DNA from: Talpa occidentalis
Lineage: Eukaryota > Chordata > Mammalia > Eulipotyphla > Talpidae
Reading direction: 5' to 3'
Length of the DNA: 64,000 nt
Assembly: GCF_014898055.3 (NCBI RefSeq)
Contig: NW_023601212.1
Span: 46,674,329 to 46,738,328 of the forward strand
Made by a program: the position numbers and the translations under genes. The notes beneath the pieces are model-generated. The model was not told the DNA's origin and searched no databases. It saw only the letters and a list, made by a program, of their open reading frames with translations. Below are positions 1 to 64,000 of this stretch, piece after piece. Numbering within the stretch: the first letter of the stretch is position 1; each line of letters opens with the position of its first letter.

Positions 1-660
1 CTTCACTAAGAGTAAACCTAGTCCCTTTTCCACCATGGACTAATCACGGGGAGAGGGGGAGAGAGGAGGGGTGAGAGGGGAGGAGGAGAGACGAGCGAGC
101 GAGAGGTGAGGATGGAGGGCAAGTGTGCGTGGCGGGGAGCAGGGGAGGCGCGGAGAGGGGGGCGGCGAGTGAGAGGGAGGAGAAACAAGAGAGAGAGAAA
201 CGTCAGCTGCACACGGACGGACAGACAGCCTCCCGCTCCGGTGTGGGGGGCACCAGGGACACTAAAAGCAGCAGCATGGACTGGGCACAAGACTGAGCGC
301 CGCGGCCCCACGCCCAGGGTGGACCCAGGGCAGACTGGGGGCGGAGGAGGAAGGGTGCAGGGCTTTGCTCCCCCCCGTCCCCTAGCCTCCCCCACACTGC
401 TGGTAGCTCGCCTGGGCTCGGAGGCCAATTGCTCTCCCTGCTCAGAGCTCCTAGGGACATTTTAAAGAGGTTCCCCAGGGAGGGGAACTCGGACCCTGGA
501 GTCTTGGCCCTCAGCCCGGGCTGCTGTGGTGTGAGCTCAACGCGGGACAGGAGACAGAGGCGAGAGAAGAGAAAGAATTTGAGAAATGGGAACTCCCTCT
601 CCGTCCACTACCTCTAGGTTGGGCTCCTCCCAACCTTGGCATTGTCAGTCACGCCTTAGC
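1..660. other. Intronic GC/GA-rich sequence
   Basis: Left end of the intron following exon 41. A GA-rich run fills about 48-200, followed by GC-rich sequence. No exon matching the C2C domain on either strand. Confidence 0.6.
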
Positions 661-54797
<54,137 letters not shown>

Positions 54798-54838
54798 GTC
54801 TCCGGGATTGCCGGCGGGCCGGCTCGTTCGGGTCTGTC

Positions 54839-54862
54839 TTAGTGGCCGCTGGGCCGGGGCAT
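54839..54862 (-). CDS. Possible upstream ORF 2 in UNC13A 5' UTR
   Basis: Seven codons (MPRPSGH) then TAA, ending 41 bases before the main start codon. The context CCGCCATGC is fair, so it could reduce initiation at the main start. Confidence 0.4.
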   Translation of the reverse strand: MPRPSGH

Positions 54863-54888
54863 GGCGGGTGCTGCAGCCGGCGGTCGGC

Positions 54889-54921
54889 TCACGCCGGGAC
54901 CCGGCCTCCGCCGCCGGCCAT
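54889..54921 (-). CDS. Possible upstream ORF 1 in UNC13A 5' UTR
   Basis: Ten codons (MAGGGGRVPA) then TGA, in the presumed 5' UTR. Its ATG lies inside an AAGATGGC (YY1-type) motif. Translated only if transcription starts above it. Confidence 0.35.
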   Translation of the reverse strand: MAGGGGRVPA

Positions 54922-54926
54922 CTTGA

Positions 54927-54953
54927 TTCAGCACCGGGGGCGCGGACAGCTCC
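54927..54953 (+). promoter_or_regulatory. Split RE1/NRSE-like element
   Basis: Left half TTCAGCACC (54927-54935) is a perfect RE1 half-site. Right half GGACAGCTCC (54944-54953) has one mismatch. They are separated by 8 bases instead of the canonical 2, matching the known class of widely spaced REST sites. It lies at the presumed transcription start of a neuron-specific gene. Confidence 0.55.
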
Positions 54954-55199
54954 TGACGTGGCGCTGATGTGGCGCTGGCGGGTGGAGCCCAGGGACGCCT
55001 GATGGGGCGGGGGCGCCGCGTGCCGGCAGGAAGGGGGGCGCGTTAAAGGGCCGCGGCCAGGTGGTGCCACTTGGCCCTGGGGTTCCTTGACCGGAGGGAC
55101 AGAGGACGCCCCCAAGCAGATCCTTCTGGTTCTGCTTGTTTTCCTCTCTGCTTGAGTCACTAAATGGATGCTCTGGTTCTCTCTTCATTCAGCCTTTCT

Positions 55200-55860
55200 A
55201 TTTCTCTGCCATGTCCTGTCTAGGTCTTTGTCTGTTGCACTCTAACTCACTCAGCTTGTGGATCTTTGCACACACTCAGATTGGATCACATCTTTCATGC
55301 CCACTTGTAACTGGAAAACCCTTAATCATCCACAAGGCCCAGTTTAAACATCCCCTCCTCCAAGAAGCCTTTCCTGACTCCCCCAAATTGAGCCTTTACT
55401 CTATCTTTTGGGACTGCCCAACCTCCACCTCTGCTTCTGGTTTTGGCTCTGATCGCGATACCGGCCCTGCGAACTATCCCTACCCATGCATATAGCCAGA
55501 CAGTTCCATGTGAGTTGTTCCCTGCAAAACTGTATCTCCAGTGTCAAGAACAGTGTATGAAGCTAAGTCCCACAGAGTCCCCAGCCCCTGGCACATGTGA
55601 AGTAGCTTCATGAAGATAACGTACATGGAGTTAGTTGTGAGAGAGGCTTTTTTAAAAACCCAACTCTGTCTCTAATCATGGACATGTAAGTCACATGATC
55701 TGTCCTGTACCTTGGCTTCCCTGCCTGTAGAATGGAGAGTATAATAGGGCCTATGCTCAAAGTTCCAAGAGATAGTGCATAAATTAACACCTAATAGGTG
55801 TAAACATCTCTAATTTTATGACTTGATTTCATTATATTTAGGGATGATTTTCTGAACAGA
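55200..55860. repeat. 5' flank, L2 and MIR fragments
   Basis: L2-like at 55240-55580 (ACTGGAAAACCCTTAATCAT, CAAGAAGCCTTTCCTGACTC) and a MIR-like piece at 55640-55800. Confidence 0.5.
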
Positions 55861-56777
55861 ATCTCTTAGCTTTTAAATAAGCTTTATTTACTTTGGAAAA
55901 ATTGTAGATAAACAGAAAAGTTGTAAGGGGTACAGAGCTGTAAAAGGTTCACAGTGTCCCTGTAAGCCTTTTGCCCATCTTCCCCTAATAGTAATATCTT
56001 ACACGTGGCTACTAGGTACATATATCAAAATTAAAACATTAACTTTAGCATTTACTATTAACTAAGTTACAGCGTTTATATTTCACCAGTTTTTCCACCA
56101 ATGGTTCTCTCTCTGGTCCACGAACCTACATTGCATTTAGTCTCCTTGATCGCTGGCCTATGACTTTCTTAGTCTTTATTTATTTTTAATAACCTTAACG
56201 CTTTTGAAAAGCCCTGATCAGATATTTTATAGAAAGATTTTTGGTTTGCGTTTGACTACTTTTTTTTTTTATCATTAGACTTGGGTTATGGGCATTGGGA
56301 GGATGATCACAGAGATGGGATTCCTACCTCATCACATCCTATCAGAGGTTTCTGATGTTCATTCACATCAAAGGTGATGTTGATTTTTATCACCTGAGTA
56401 AAGTGGCATCTGCCAGGTTTTTTCCTGTCAAATCCTATTCCTCTTATCCCCTACTCTGTTCTTTGTAACCCAATCACTAAGCCCAGTCCATCCTCATGGA
56501 AAGGGATGATGCTCTAGCCCATGGAGTGGAATATCTAGGAAGCTCTTACTTTTAGATCCCTTTTTATATTGCTGTAAAATATAAATAACATAATTGATTA
56601 TCTTAATCAATTTAATGGCATTTAGTACATTCATGATATTGTGCAAACCGCCACTTTTATCCAGTTCCAGAACATTTCTGTCACCCCAAAAGGAAACCCC
56701 ATCTCCATACATTTTCTTTCTCCCAGCCAGCTCCTGGCAACCAGTAATCTGCCTTTTGTCTCTATAGATTTAATTTT
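55860..56777. repeat. Old L1 (L1M-type) 3' region
   Basis: AAAAGTTGTAAGGGGTACAG, TTTCACCAGTTTTTCCACCA and TGGCATTTAGTACATTCATG are familiar L1M 3'-UTR stretches; resumes after copy 11. Confidence 0.7.
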
Positions 56778-57043
56778 TAAAAAATCATTTATTTATTTAT
56801 GTATACAAGAACTGAGTTACAGGCCAGAGGTGCAGGGAGTGAGAGGATTCACCAGATACAGAGTGGGGAACAGAACAGGCAGATCTACTGAAATACACTG
56901 TTGAGGGGAGCAGTGAGCAAGACAGGAGAGGTCTGCTGCGCCATGTGGGTATCTCCCTGGCCAGGATCAAACTCCTGCTTCAGAGGCTGCAGACAGGTTC
57001 ACAGAGCTGTGCTTAACCCCTTGCGCCACCAGGGAGGCCCCTG
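56778..57043 (-). mobile_element. tRNA-SINE copy 11 (older subfamily)
   Basis: Reverse copy; duplications GATTTAATTTT. Inserted into the L1M element. Confidence 0.94.
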
Positions 57044-57289
57044 GATTTAATTTTAAACTCTAAGACTTGATCTTCTTTTCCTGTGTAGAGCATACACTGT
57101 AATGTAATTAAGAACGAGCCACAGCATCATAACGATATTCTCAAAGCGTCTTCTAAATTAAAATTTTGTCAATGACAGTGAAGTCTTGATTTCTCTTAGA
57201 ACTGATCTAGGAGTGTGGAATGAGATAAGTGCAATTGCATATATTTTTCCATGTGGAAAAGGAAAAAAGGTATTGTTCCAATACCTTTT

Positions 57290-57559
57290 TTTTAAAAAGA
57301 TTTATTCACTTATTTATACAAGAACCGGGGTACAGGCAAGATGCGCGGGAGGGTGAGAGGATTCACCAGAGACAGAACGGGGAACAGAACAGGCAGACTG
57401 ACCGAAATACACTGCTGAGGGGAGCAGCGGGCGAGACAGGAGAGGTCTGCTTTGTTATGTGGGACCCTCGCCCGCCGGCCAGGATTGAACCGGTGCTGCA
57501 GAGGCTGCGCACAGCTTCACAGCGCTGCGCTCAACTGCCTGCGCCACCAGGGGAGGCCC
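57290..57559 (-). mobile_element. tRNA-SINE copy 12 (older subfamily)
   Basis: Reverse copy; perfect 16-bp duplications TGTTCCAATACCTTTT. Confidence 0.95.
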
Positions 57560-58320
57560 TGTTCCAATACCTTTTAATGAAACTGTCACAAGGCAAGTTT
57601 TCACACGTGTGGACTCAATGGTTGGGCAGAGACCAGTCAGAATGTACACAGTGCTGCTGATGTCTCTTCCAGGGTTCTGCCTCTCTACTATTCTGGAGCC
57701 ATCTATCCCTGTCACTAAGTTTTATACTCGGATACTTTTATCTGTGATATTAGCTAGTGATGTCACTCATCAAATCATGTTCTCTGTCTTCAGGAGCATC
57801 TGCGTTATTCTTCACTTTTCTCTCAGCTTGTTGGTTTCCATGGGGAGAGCCAGTTGGGACTTTGATTGCGTTGAATCTATAAACCAAATGGTTAGAATCA
57901 CCACCTTTTGTGATACTGAATCTTCAAAGTATAAAGACAATGAACATTTCCATTTGCTTATTTTTCAATAAAGCTTCCAACTTCCTCCATAAAACTCATG
58001 TACATTTTTGTTTTTGAGATTTATTTCTAGATGTTCTATACATTTTATGTTACAGATAAATGACCTTTTGGGGGATTACCTTTTTTAAAAAAACCTGTTA
58101 GCTTCAGGACTACAGAGTGCATTTGGCTCTAGCATCTAAGGCGTATTCTCTGTGTTTACAATTCCAATAAGATACCTGCAGATTCTTTGTGGTTTTAATT
58201 GTATACAACTATGCCATCCGCAAATTAACATACTTTCATTTCTTCTTTTCCTGTCCTTAACATTTCATTTCTTTTTCTTGCCTTAATGTGAAAGTCAAGA
58301 TCTTCAGTGCAATTTCAGTA
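57560..58320. repeat. Old L1 ORF2-like fragment, antisense
   Basis: GGGACTTTGATTGCGTTGAA followed by TCTATAAACCAAATGGTTAG is the antisense of L1 ORF2 3' sequence. Many stops; not coding. Confidence 0.6.
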
Positions 58321-58778
58321 CCAAAGCTTGGCTCATTTCAAAGCTATTTATTCGAGCTGTCGCAAATAAATAAATAAATAATTTAAGCCATCCTTACCGT
58401 ATCCCCTTATCTTAAAGAGAACATTTCAATATGTATCATTAAATATGAAATCTGCTGTAGGTTTCAAAAGAAAATCTAGTGAAGGAGATTCATGTCTATT
58501 TCTGGTTTGCTAAGATTTTTTTTTTTACCACAAAGGGATGGGGAGTTTTAGGAAACGCATTTCCTTCACCAATATAACTTTTGACCTTCAGTCTGTTCTT
58601 GTGAATTATATTCTCCCAACACGTTCAGTATGCATTGGTCTCTTCTGTTGTCTGTCTCTCTTGCCCACACCTCATCTTTCTCTTTCTTCCAAAGCCCCTG
58701 ATTAATTTATCACTCAGATCCAATTAATTTTTAAGCTCTGGGGCCCCATTTTGCTCCCAACAGAGCTAGGCTCATTCC

Positions 58779-58816
58779 AAATCTATTTATTTGAGCAGTC
58801 TCAAATAAATAGATTT
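58779..58816. repeat. Perfect 17-bp inverted repeat (hairpin)
   Basis: Arms 58779-58795 and 58800-58816 are exact reverse complements around the 4-nt loop CAGT. A diverged relative lies at about 58326-58372. Confidence 0.9.
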
Positions 58817-58819
58817 ATT

Positions 58820-59850
58820 TATTAATAAAGTCACACTCCTCCCCCTCATCTTTCTCTTCCCTGTCTTCTCTGCAGCTCCCTCTTCCCCTGACTTTTCACA
58901 TGGTGCATCATCCCTCTTAGAAACTCTCTCAGACTCTGGCTCTGTCTTTTCTCTCTTGGCTTCTGATGTCTCACTCTCTCTCCACCATCTAATGACACCT
59001 ACAGAAAAGAAAATAATTGAAAGAGAGGTAACAGGAGAGGGTGCACGGACTGGTGTAAAGCACAACCTGCACAAACACCAGGAGAGCAGCCCCCCGCAGC
59101 CGCCACAACCACGGCACAGCCAGCCGTCCTGGCCATCCCTAGGGGCCCTGCTCTGATCAAAATCAGCCCATCCCCTATGCCCAGAGCAACTATGAAAAAT
59201 CTGGCACTAAGTGAGAAAGTTTCCCTTCACAGCATCTGCTGAACTCAAGCTTTTAATGGGGAAGGGGCAGAGCTTCTTCTAGAAGCCCCAACCCAGGGGA
59301 ACCTTCTAAAAAATCCCTTTTTTCCTAAGTACAATGATGTTTCTGGTGCGGTGTGAAACTCCGTGGAGGGGGTGGGTATGAGTCAGATGCTAATCAATTT
59401 GTTCAGCAAACATTTGTTGGCGCCGTCTGGATGCTGGAACACTCCTCATCAGGTTCCACCGAGTGACATGGCCTAGCGTGAGGGTTAGAAACAAACAAGC
59501 ACACAGGGAAGAAACTAAGGAAAAGGAGGAAAACAGGGAGGGCGCCACGGAAGAGAGGAATGGTGAAGGAGTGGGGAACTGCCACCCGGTGAATCAACGC
59601 ATAAGCTGACGCCCAACGGAAGAGAAGGAGCAAGGCGTGGGGAGGAGAGCGTGGAGGTAGGGGTGTTCAAGGCAGATGACAGAGCAGGTACAAAGGCCCT
59701 GGGGTGACGCTCATACCTGATGTGTTGGAGGAATACTGAGGAGGCAGGTGTAGCTGGTACAGTGTGGGAGAGAGGGTATGTGGGCTGGGCTGTGAGGAGT
59801 CTTGGAATATAGGGAAGGGTCTGGGATTTAATCTGAGATACACAGTGTGA
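58820..59850. other. 5' flank, no gene recognised
   Basis: 59390-59500 and 59640-59850 resemble old interspersed repeats (CAGGTACAAAGGCCCTGGGG). A short frame at 58956-59156 has no recognisable product. Confidence 0.4.
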
Positions 59851-59860
59851 GGAGAGGGGG

Positions 59861-59943
59861 TTGCTCCCTGGCCGGGGATTGAACTTGTGCTGCAGAGGCT
59901 TCATAGTGCTGTGCTTAACCCCTTGTGCCACCAGGGAGGCCCA
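59861..59943 (-). mobile_element. tRNA-SINE copy 13, partial
   Basis: Only the tRNA-derived 5' part in reverse (CCACCAGGGAGGCCC end). No clear duplication; truncated. Confidence 0.8.
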
Positions 59944-59982
59944 GGGATAGGATTTTATTTTGGGTTTTAAGAGTCCCTTTGA

Positions 59983-60281
59983 GGGCCTCCCCGGTGGCGC
60001 AGCGGTTGAGTGCTGGGTTGCGAAGCTGCCCAGGGCCTCTGCGGCGCCGGTTGGATCCCCGGCTGCTCCCCGGCCACCGGAGGAGGGTCCCACATGGCGC
60101 GCAGACCTCTCCTGCCGCCCGCTGCTCCCCTCAGCAGTGTACTTCGGTCCTTCTGCCTGTTCTGCTCCCTGCTCTGGCTCTGGTGAATTCGCTCACCCTC
60201 CCGTGCTTCTGACTGTACCCAGTGCATGTATAAACAAAACAAACAAACAAATAAAATAAATAAATTAATTAAAAAAAAAAA
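59983..60281 (+). mobile_element. tRNA-SINE copy 14 (young subfamily)
   Basis: Young head and body; duplications AAGAGTCCCTTTGA / AAGAGTTCCTTTGA differ at one base. Confidence 0.96.
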
Positions 60282-60851
60282 AAGAGTTCCTTTGAGGCTG
60301 CCCAAGGAGCAAGATGATCTGGGGCAGCCATGTAGGTGGCAGGAGTCTAGGGCAGCATCACGTGAGAATGCAGGGAAGGTTCTGATCCATTCTGGAGCCT
60401 GTGCCTGGAGGACCTACCCACGGACTGGACATGCAGGTAAAGAAGGAGAAGTGACAAGTATAAGCCCAGCTGGGTGTTGGTGGAGCCATCAAAAGGATGG
60501 GGGTTCTCAGGATGAGAAACTGAGAGCTGTGCTTGGAACCTGATGAGTTCGAGAAGCCTACCAGGCACCCACTGACAACACCAGGGCAGTGTATGAAGTC
60601 TGAAGTTCAGGGGAGAGGTCGGCTGGTGATAAAAATGGATAGACATCAACATGGGATGGGATGTTGTCACAGTATAGACAGAGGTAAAGGCCCCCCTGAC
60701 TTCCATGTCTGAAACCACATCAAGCCTGGACATCATCAAAGCCTCCACATGCTTGTCCACTCCCAATCCCAGTCCCTATTATCAGGGCAGCAAGTACTGG
60801 GATATGCAGGGAACATGGAATTCCGAGCCCTGCAGACGGCCATACATTCTT
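60282..60851. other. 5' flank between SINEs
   Basis: About 60550-60680 matches the same old interspersed repeat seen at 43340 (TCAGGGGAGAGGTCGGCTGG). Confidence 0.4.
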
Positions 60852-61156
60852 TTTTTTTTTTTTTTAAAGATTTATTTATTTATTTTATTATTATTATTAT
60901 TATTTTTTATACAAGCACTGGGTACAGTCAGAAGCGGGGGAGGGTGAGAGAATTCACCGGAACCAGAGTGGGGAGCAGAGCAGGCAGAAGGACCAAAGTA
61001 CACTGCTGAGGGGAGCAGCGGGCGGCAGGAGAGGTCTGCGCGCCATGTGGGACCCTCCTCCGGTGGCCGGGGAGCAGCCGGGGATCGAACCGGCGCCGCA
61101 GAGGCTGCAGGCAGCTTCGCAATCCAGCGCTCAACCGCTGCGCCACCGGGGAGGCC
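60852..61156 (-). mobile_element. tRNA-SINE copy 15 (young subfamily)
   Basis: Reverse copy; perfect 15-bp duplications CGGCCATACATTCTT, long T run, and ATT expansion in the tail. Confidence 0.97.
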
Positions 61157-62252
61157 CGGCCATACATTCTTGTCTTCTCCCCGCAACAGTTCTGTCAGCG
61201 ATGGCCTTGCCCTGGGTACTGGAGCAGGATGGGAAGGGGAGTACTGATGGAGAAGGAGACCGGATCCTGTGTTTAAGGTTCTCAAAATTGGAAAAGGGAG
61301 GAGTACCCCACATGGTCCCTGAGGGGACCATGCTGGCAATGTGCTGAGTGCCTGACATATGCTATTTCCCTTAACCCTCTGCAACCTGAGGAAGGAGCAA
61401 TATTGCGCTCATTTTATGGATAGGAAGACTGAGTTCCTGAGAGGTTGGAGGAACAAGGTTGAGCTATAAAGTAAGGTTGGACCAGCTTTCCGCATTACTC
61501 TTTTCTGCAACAAATATTTTCATGTAATCATTCATTCAAAAACACATCCTGGATCCCTACCCCTGGCCATGCCATGTCCAAGGTCACGGGTCCTGCTTGG
61601 GGTCAGGGATGGGGATAGTGTGGGACAACTGAAGCCAATCTCTAATGTCAGGGCTGGGCAACTGTAGGGAGAGGGACAGGTGGGGAGCTCCAATTGGGAT
61701 GCTGGAAAGAGGGAAAGAAGGAAAGCTGGAGAGTGAGGAGGCCTTGCTAAGAACAGCAGGCACTAGGAGAAGGGACATCCCTGGCAGCGGGCTTGAGAAA
61801 ACAAATGCTCTGCTCCTCATGGACTTGCGTGGCCCTCAGGCCAGCGGTAACAAAGCAAAATTGATGAGAGCAATCTTGGTTTACTGGCCATTATATGGGG
61901 GTTAAAAAAATAATTGTTTCCCGGAGAATTCACAGGAGGAGGGCAACTCTGACTCCTTGCAAGTTCTAGACCCTGACCAGCAAGGCTGTAGAGTGGGAGT
62001 TGTCCTCTTTACAGGGAAAGGGAAGGATTGGCCTGGGGAAGGTCAATTTTAAAAAGGTATTCGATTGATCAGGAGAGTGAGGCAGGGTGGGATATTTAAT
62101 TTGGCAAAGAGACAGAGTAGGTTCAGGCAGGGTGGGGGGTGGAGCTCTAGGCTTGAAGGCGGGTCTCAGTCTGAAGTCTCCAGGGCAACCAGCAGGGGGA
62201 AGCACTGAGCCAATGGGCACCTCCAGGACTGGGGGCCCACGGGAGGGGTGTT
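61157..62252. other. 5' flank, MIR-like and unique DNA
   Basis: MIR-like at 61370-61490; otherwise no feature seen. Confidence 0.4.
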
Positions 62253-62568
62253 TTTTTGTTTTGGGTTTTTTGGGTTTTTTTTAAGATTTATTTATTTATG
62301 CATTCAAGAACCTGGGTACAGACCAGATGTGCAGGGGCAGGGTGAGAGGACTCACCAGAGACAGAGTGGGGAACAGAACAGGCAGACTGAAATACACTGC
62401 TGAGGGGAGCAGCGGGCGAGACAGGAGAGGTCTGCTGCACCATGTGGGTATCTCCGCAGGCAGCCAGGATCGAACCCGCACTGCAGAGGCTGCAGACAGC
62501 TTCACAGTGCTGTGCTCAACCGCCTGTACCACCAGGGAGGTCCTTTTTTTATTTTTTTAAAAGATGTT
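62253..62568 (-). mobile_element. tRNA-SINE copy 16 (older subfamily)
   Basis: Reverse copy with T/G-rich tail; duplications GGAGGGGTGTT at 62242-62252 and 62569-62579. Confidence 0.9.
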
Positions 62569-62579
62569 GGAGGGGTGTT

Positions 62580-63430
62580 GATTAAGATTGTCCTACATGC
62601 TGGGCCAGGATTTGGAACAAGACAGCACTTAACCCCTGCATTCCATTCACTGGTTCCTATTTCCCCAAGTTCCCTACAATGATAGTTAAAAAAAAAAAAC
62701 AGCAAAAATGTAATGGCTCCATCTGAACAACTATTGAGCTTTCATGTGTCCATTACTTCTGCACCTGCTCCCTGCGGTATATATAATGTTCCCATTTCAC
62801 AGATGAGAAAACTGAGATATAAAGGAAAGATACTGGGAACCAGAGTGGTGCTACATTCTGAGAATACCAGGAGCATGTGGCCCTTATCTAACATTGGGTC
62901 ACTAGCTCAGAAGAGGGGTTAGTGGGAACCCCAAATGTCTGCCCTCTGCGGTTTCCAGGTCCCTGCTGCCATCACTGCCAAGCACCCCAAGATTCCCCAG
63001 ATTAGGGCTGCTCCTTTATTCATGACTTTATTTATGCTCCTTTATTCAAGCCCTGCTTCCCTGCTCCAGACCGGCTGGAGACCCCATGGCCTAAAATCCA
63101 GCCTGAAGGGCAAGGGATTAAGAACATTTGACATGGGGCTTGGTTAATGTCACCTTTGACAGGTGGGAGATGGAAGATCAGAGATCAAAGCCATTTTCCC
63201 AAACTGCCCAGGCAGTATGTAGAATTTAAACCCAGAGCTCTAGACTGTCATGCCTCTTGGCCTACCATTAAGACACTGTCAGGCAGGGTTGTCTCAGCAT
63301 CTTGGGTTCCCGGGGCTGCTAAGCACTCTGAGGTGCTATGTAAATGTTTGTGAACCAAACACAAACAAACTTTGGCTCCTGGGGAACTATAAACTCAAAA
63401 TAAATTGAACTTTAACTATGTTCAGGGATA
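62580..63430. other. 5' flank, MIR fragments
   Basis: MIR-like at 62750-62850 (CATTTCACAGATGAGAAAAC) and 63150-63280. No gene. Confidence 0.45.
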
Positions 63431-63439
63431 GGATGTCAA

Positions 63440-63650
63440 CTTTACAGTCTTACATTGTTTAACAGCCGTTGAGTCGATGATGGACTGCGTCTATGACGGT
63501 GGCCCTGGTAGGCTGTATTGTCTAGCTTAGGTGCATAGTAGACAGTATCATTTAGATTTGCGTGAAATCACCTAGTGATTGCTCAATGTATCCCAATACA
63601 TTTTTCATTGTATCCCAATCATTAGGTGATGCATGATTGTGCTGGGGTTG
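63440..63650. mobile_element. DNA transposon fragment
   Basis: TCATTTAGATTTGCGTGAAA, AATCACCTAGTGAT and TAGGTGATGCATGATTG match decayed Tigger/MER-type terminal sequence, related to 31850-31970. Confidence 0.45.
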
Positions 63651-64000
63651 AAGTGGGGTTGGATATAGTCTCTCTGGGAAGCCACCAGCTGTGTATCCAA
63701 GAGTAACCTGTAGCCAGTGACGTTCCAAAGTAAAATGATCAATTCCAAGAATAATTAACTGGATGAGCATCAAATCAAGGCTAAATGGTTAAATTGATCT
63801 GAGACCCTAAAATACAAAAGAGAAAAAAAATCTTCTCATTGAGGCATGTGTTTACAGACACAATTTGTCTGACACAGCCTGAGCAAGCAGAAACAAACGA
63901 CCTTGAGCTGAGCACCAAGGCTGGCTAGAGACTGAGAATGGAGAGGAGGAGGGGGCTACCCAGGGGCAGGGACCCACCAACAGAAATTCAAAACTCTGGT
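63651..64000. other. Right end, nothing recognised
   Basis: No ORF, repeat or regulatory motif that I can support. Confidence 0.5.

Larger units (their letters stand above)
54798..55060 (-). promoter_or_regulatory. UNC13A: UNC13A core promoter and 5' UTR region
   Basis: Very GC- and CpG-rich, with no TATA box. It contains a YY1-type AAGATGGC at about 54917-54925, CRE-like TGACGTGG near 54954, and GC boxes. YY1 sites of this orientation usually sit just downstream of the start, so transcription probably begins near 54930-54960. The exact start cannot be read from sequence. Confidence 0.6.

Noticed and set aside
58956..59156. 66-codon frame with Pro/Gln-rich end upstream of UNC13A
   Set aside because: No recognisable product and no supported splice structure; the next gene was not identified in this flank.

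Overview
The window is mammalian nuclear DNA. Multi-exon coding segments with GT-AG introns, CpG islands, ancient MIR/L2/L1 debris and a dense young tRNA-derived SINE place it in a eutherian. The SINE is not Alu, B1, ERE, CAN-SINE, VES, RHIN1 or PRE1 in form, so a non-primate, non-rodent (perhaps laurasiatherian) species is likely; I cannot name it. The base composition, introns and repeats rule out a bacterial or viral replicon.

One gene dominates: UNC13A (Munc13-1), the presynaptic vesicle-priming factor, on the minus strand. I could place 41 coding exons, from the start codon at 54797 down to an exon ending at 1135. Every junction keeps frame (1521 codons plus one base) and no frameshift or premature stop was seen. 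In order they encode the N-terminal C2A domain (exons 1-6), a disordered acidic linker (7-10), the calmodulin-binding helix (11), the linker to C1 (12-15, including a 6-nt microexon), the C1 domain (16), C2B (17-20) and the MUN domain with its C-terminal part (20-41, including three small in-frame cassette exons of 6, 39 and 30 nt). The C-terminal C2C exons lie beyond the left edge. Residue numbers given are for the protein predicted here; functional residues sit 11 positions below the rat numbering I know, from C1 onward.

Layout: 1-1134 is GC-rich intron; 1135-29004 is exon-dense with short introns, many filled with degenerate tandem repeats; 29005-44152 holds exons 3-9 in longer introns; 44922-54775 is intron 1; about 53300-55060 is CpG-rich with the promoter, start codon, two short upstream ORFs and a split RE1/NRSE-like site; 55060-64000 is 5' flanking DNA, packed with SINEs and old L1, with no gene that I recognise.

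The most interesting signals are regulatory. Intron 20 contains a non-coding segment with strong splice sites in the position where human UNC13A carries its TDP-43-repressed cryptic exon. UG repeats lie immediately after the 5' splice sites of exons 9 and 26. There is a set of in-frame microexons, and a non-canonically spaced RE1 at the start of the gene.
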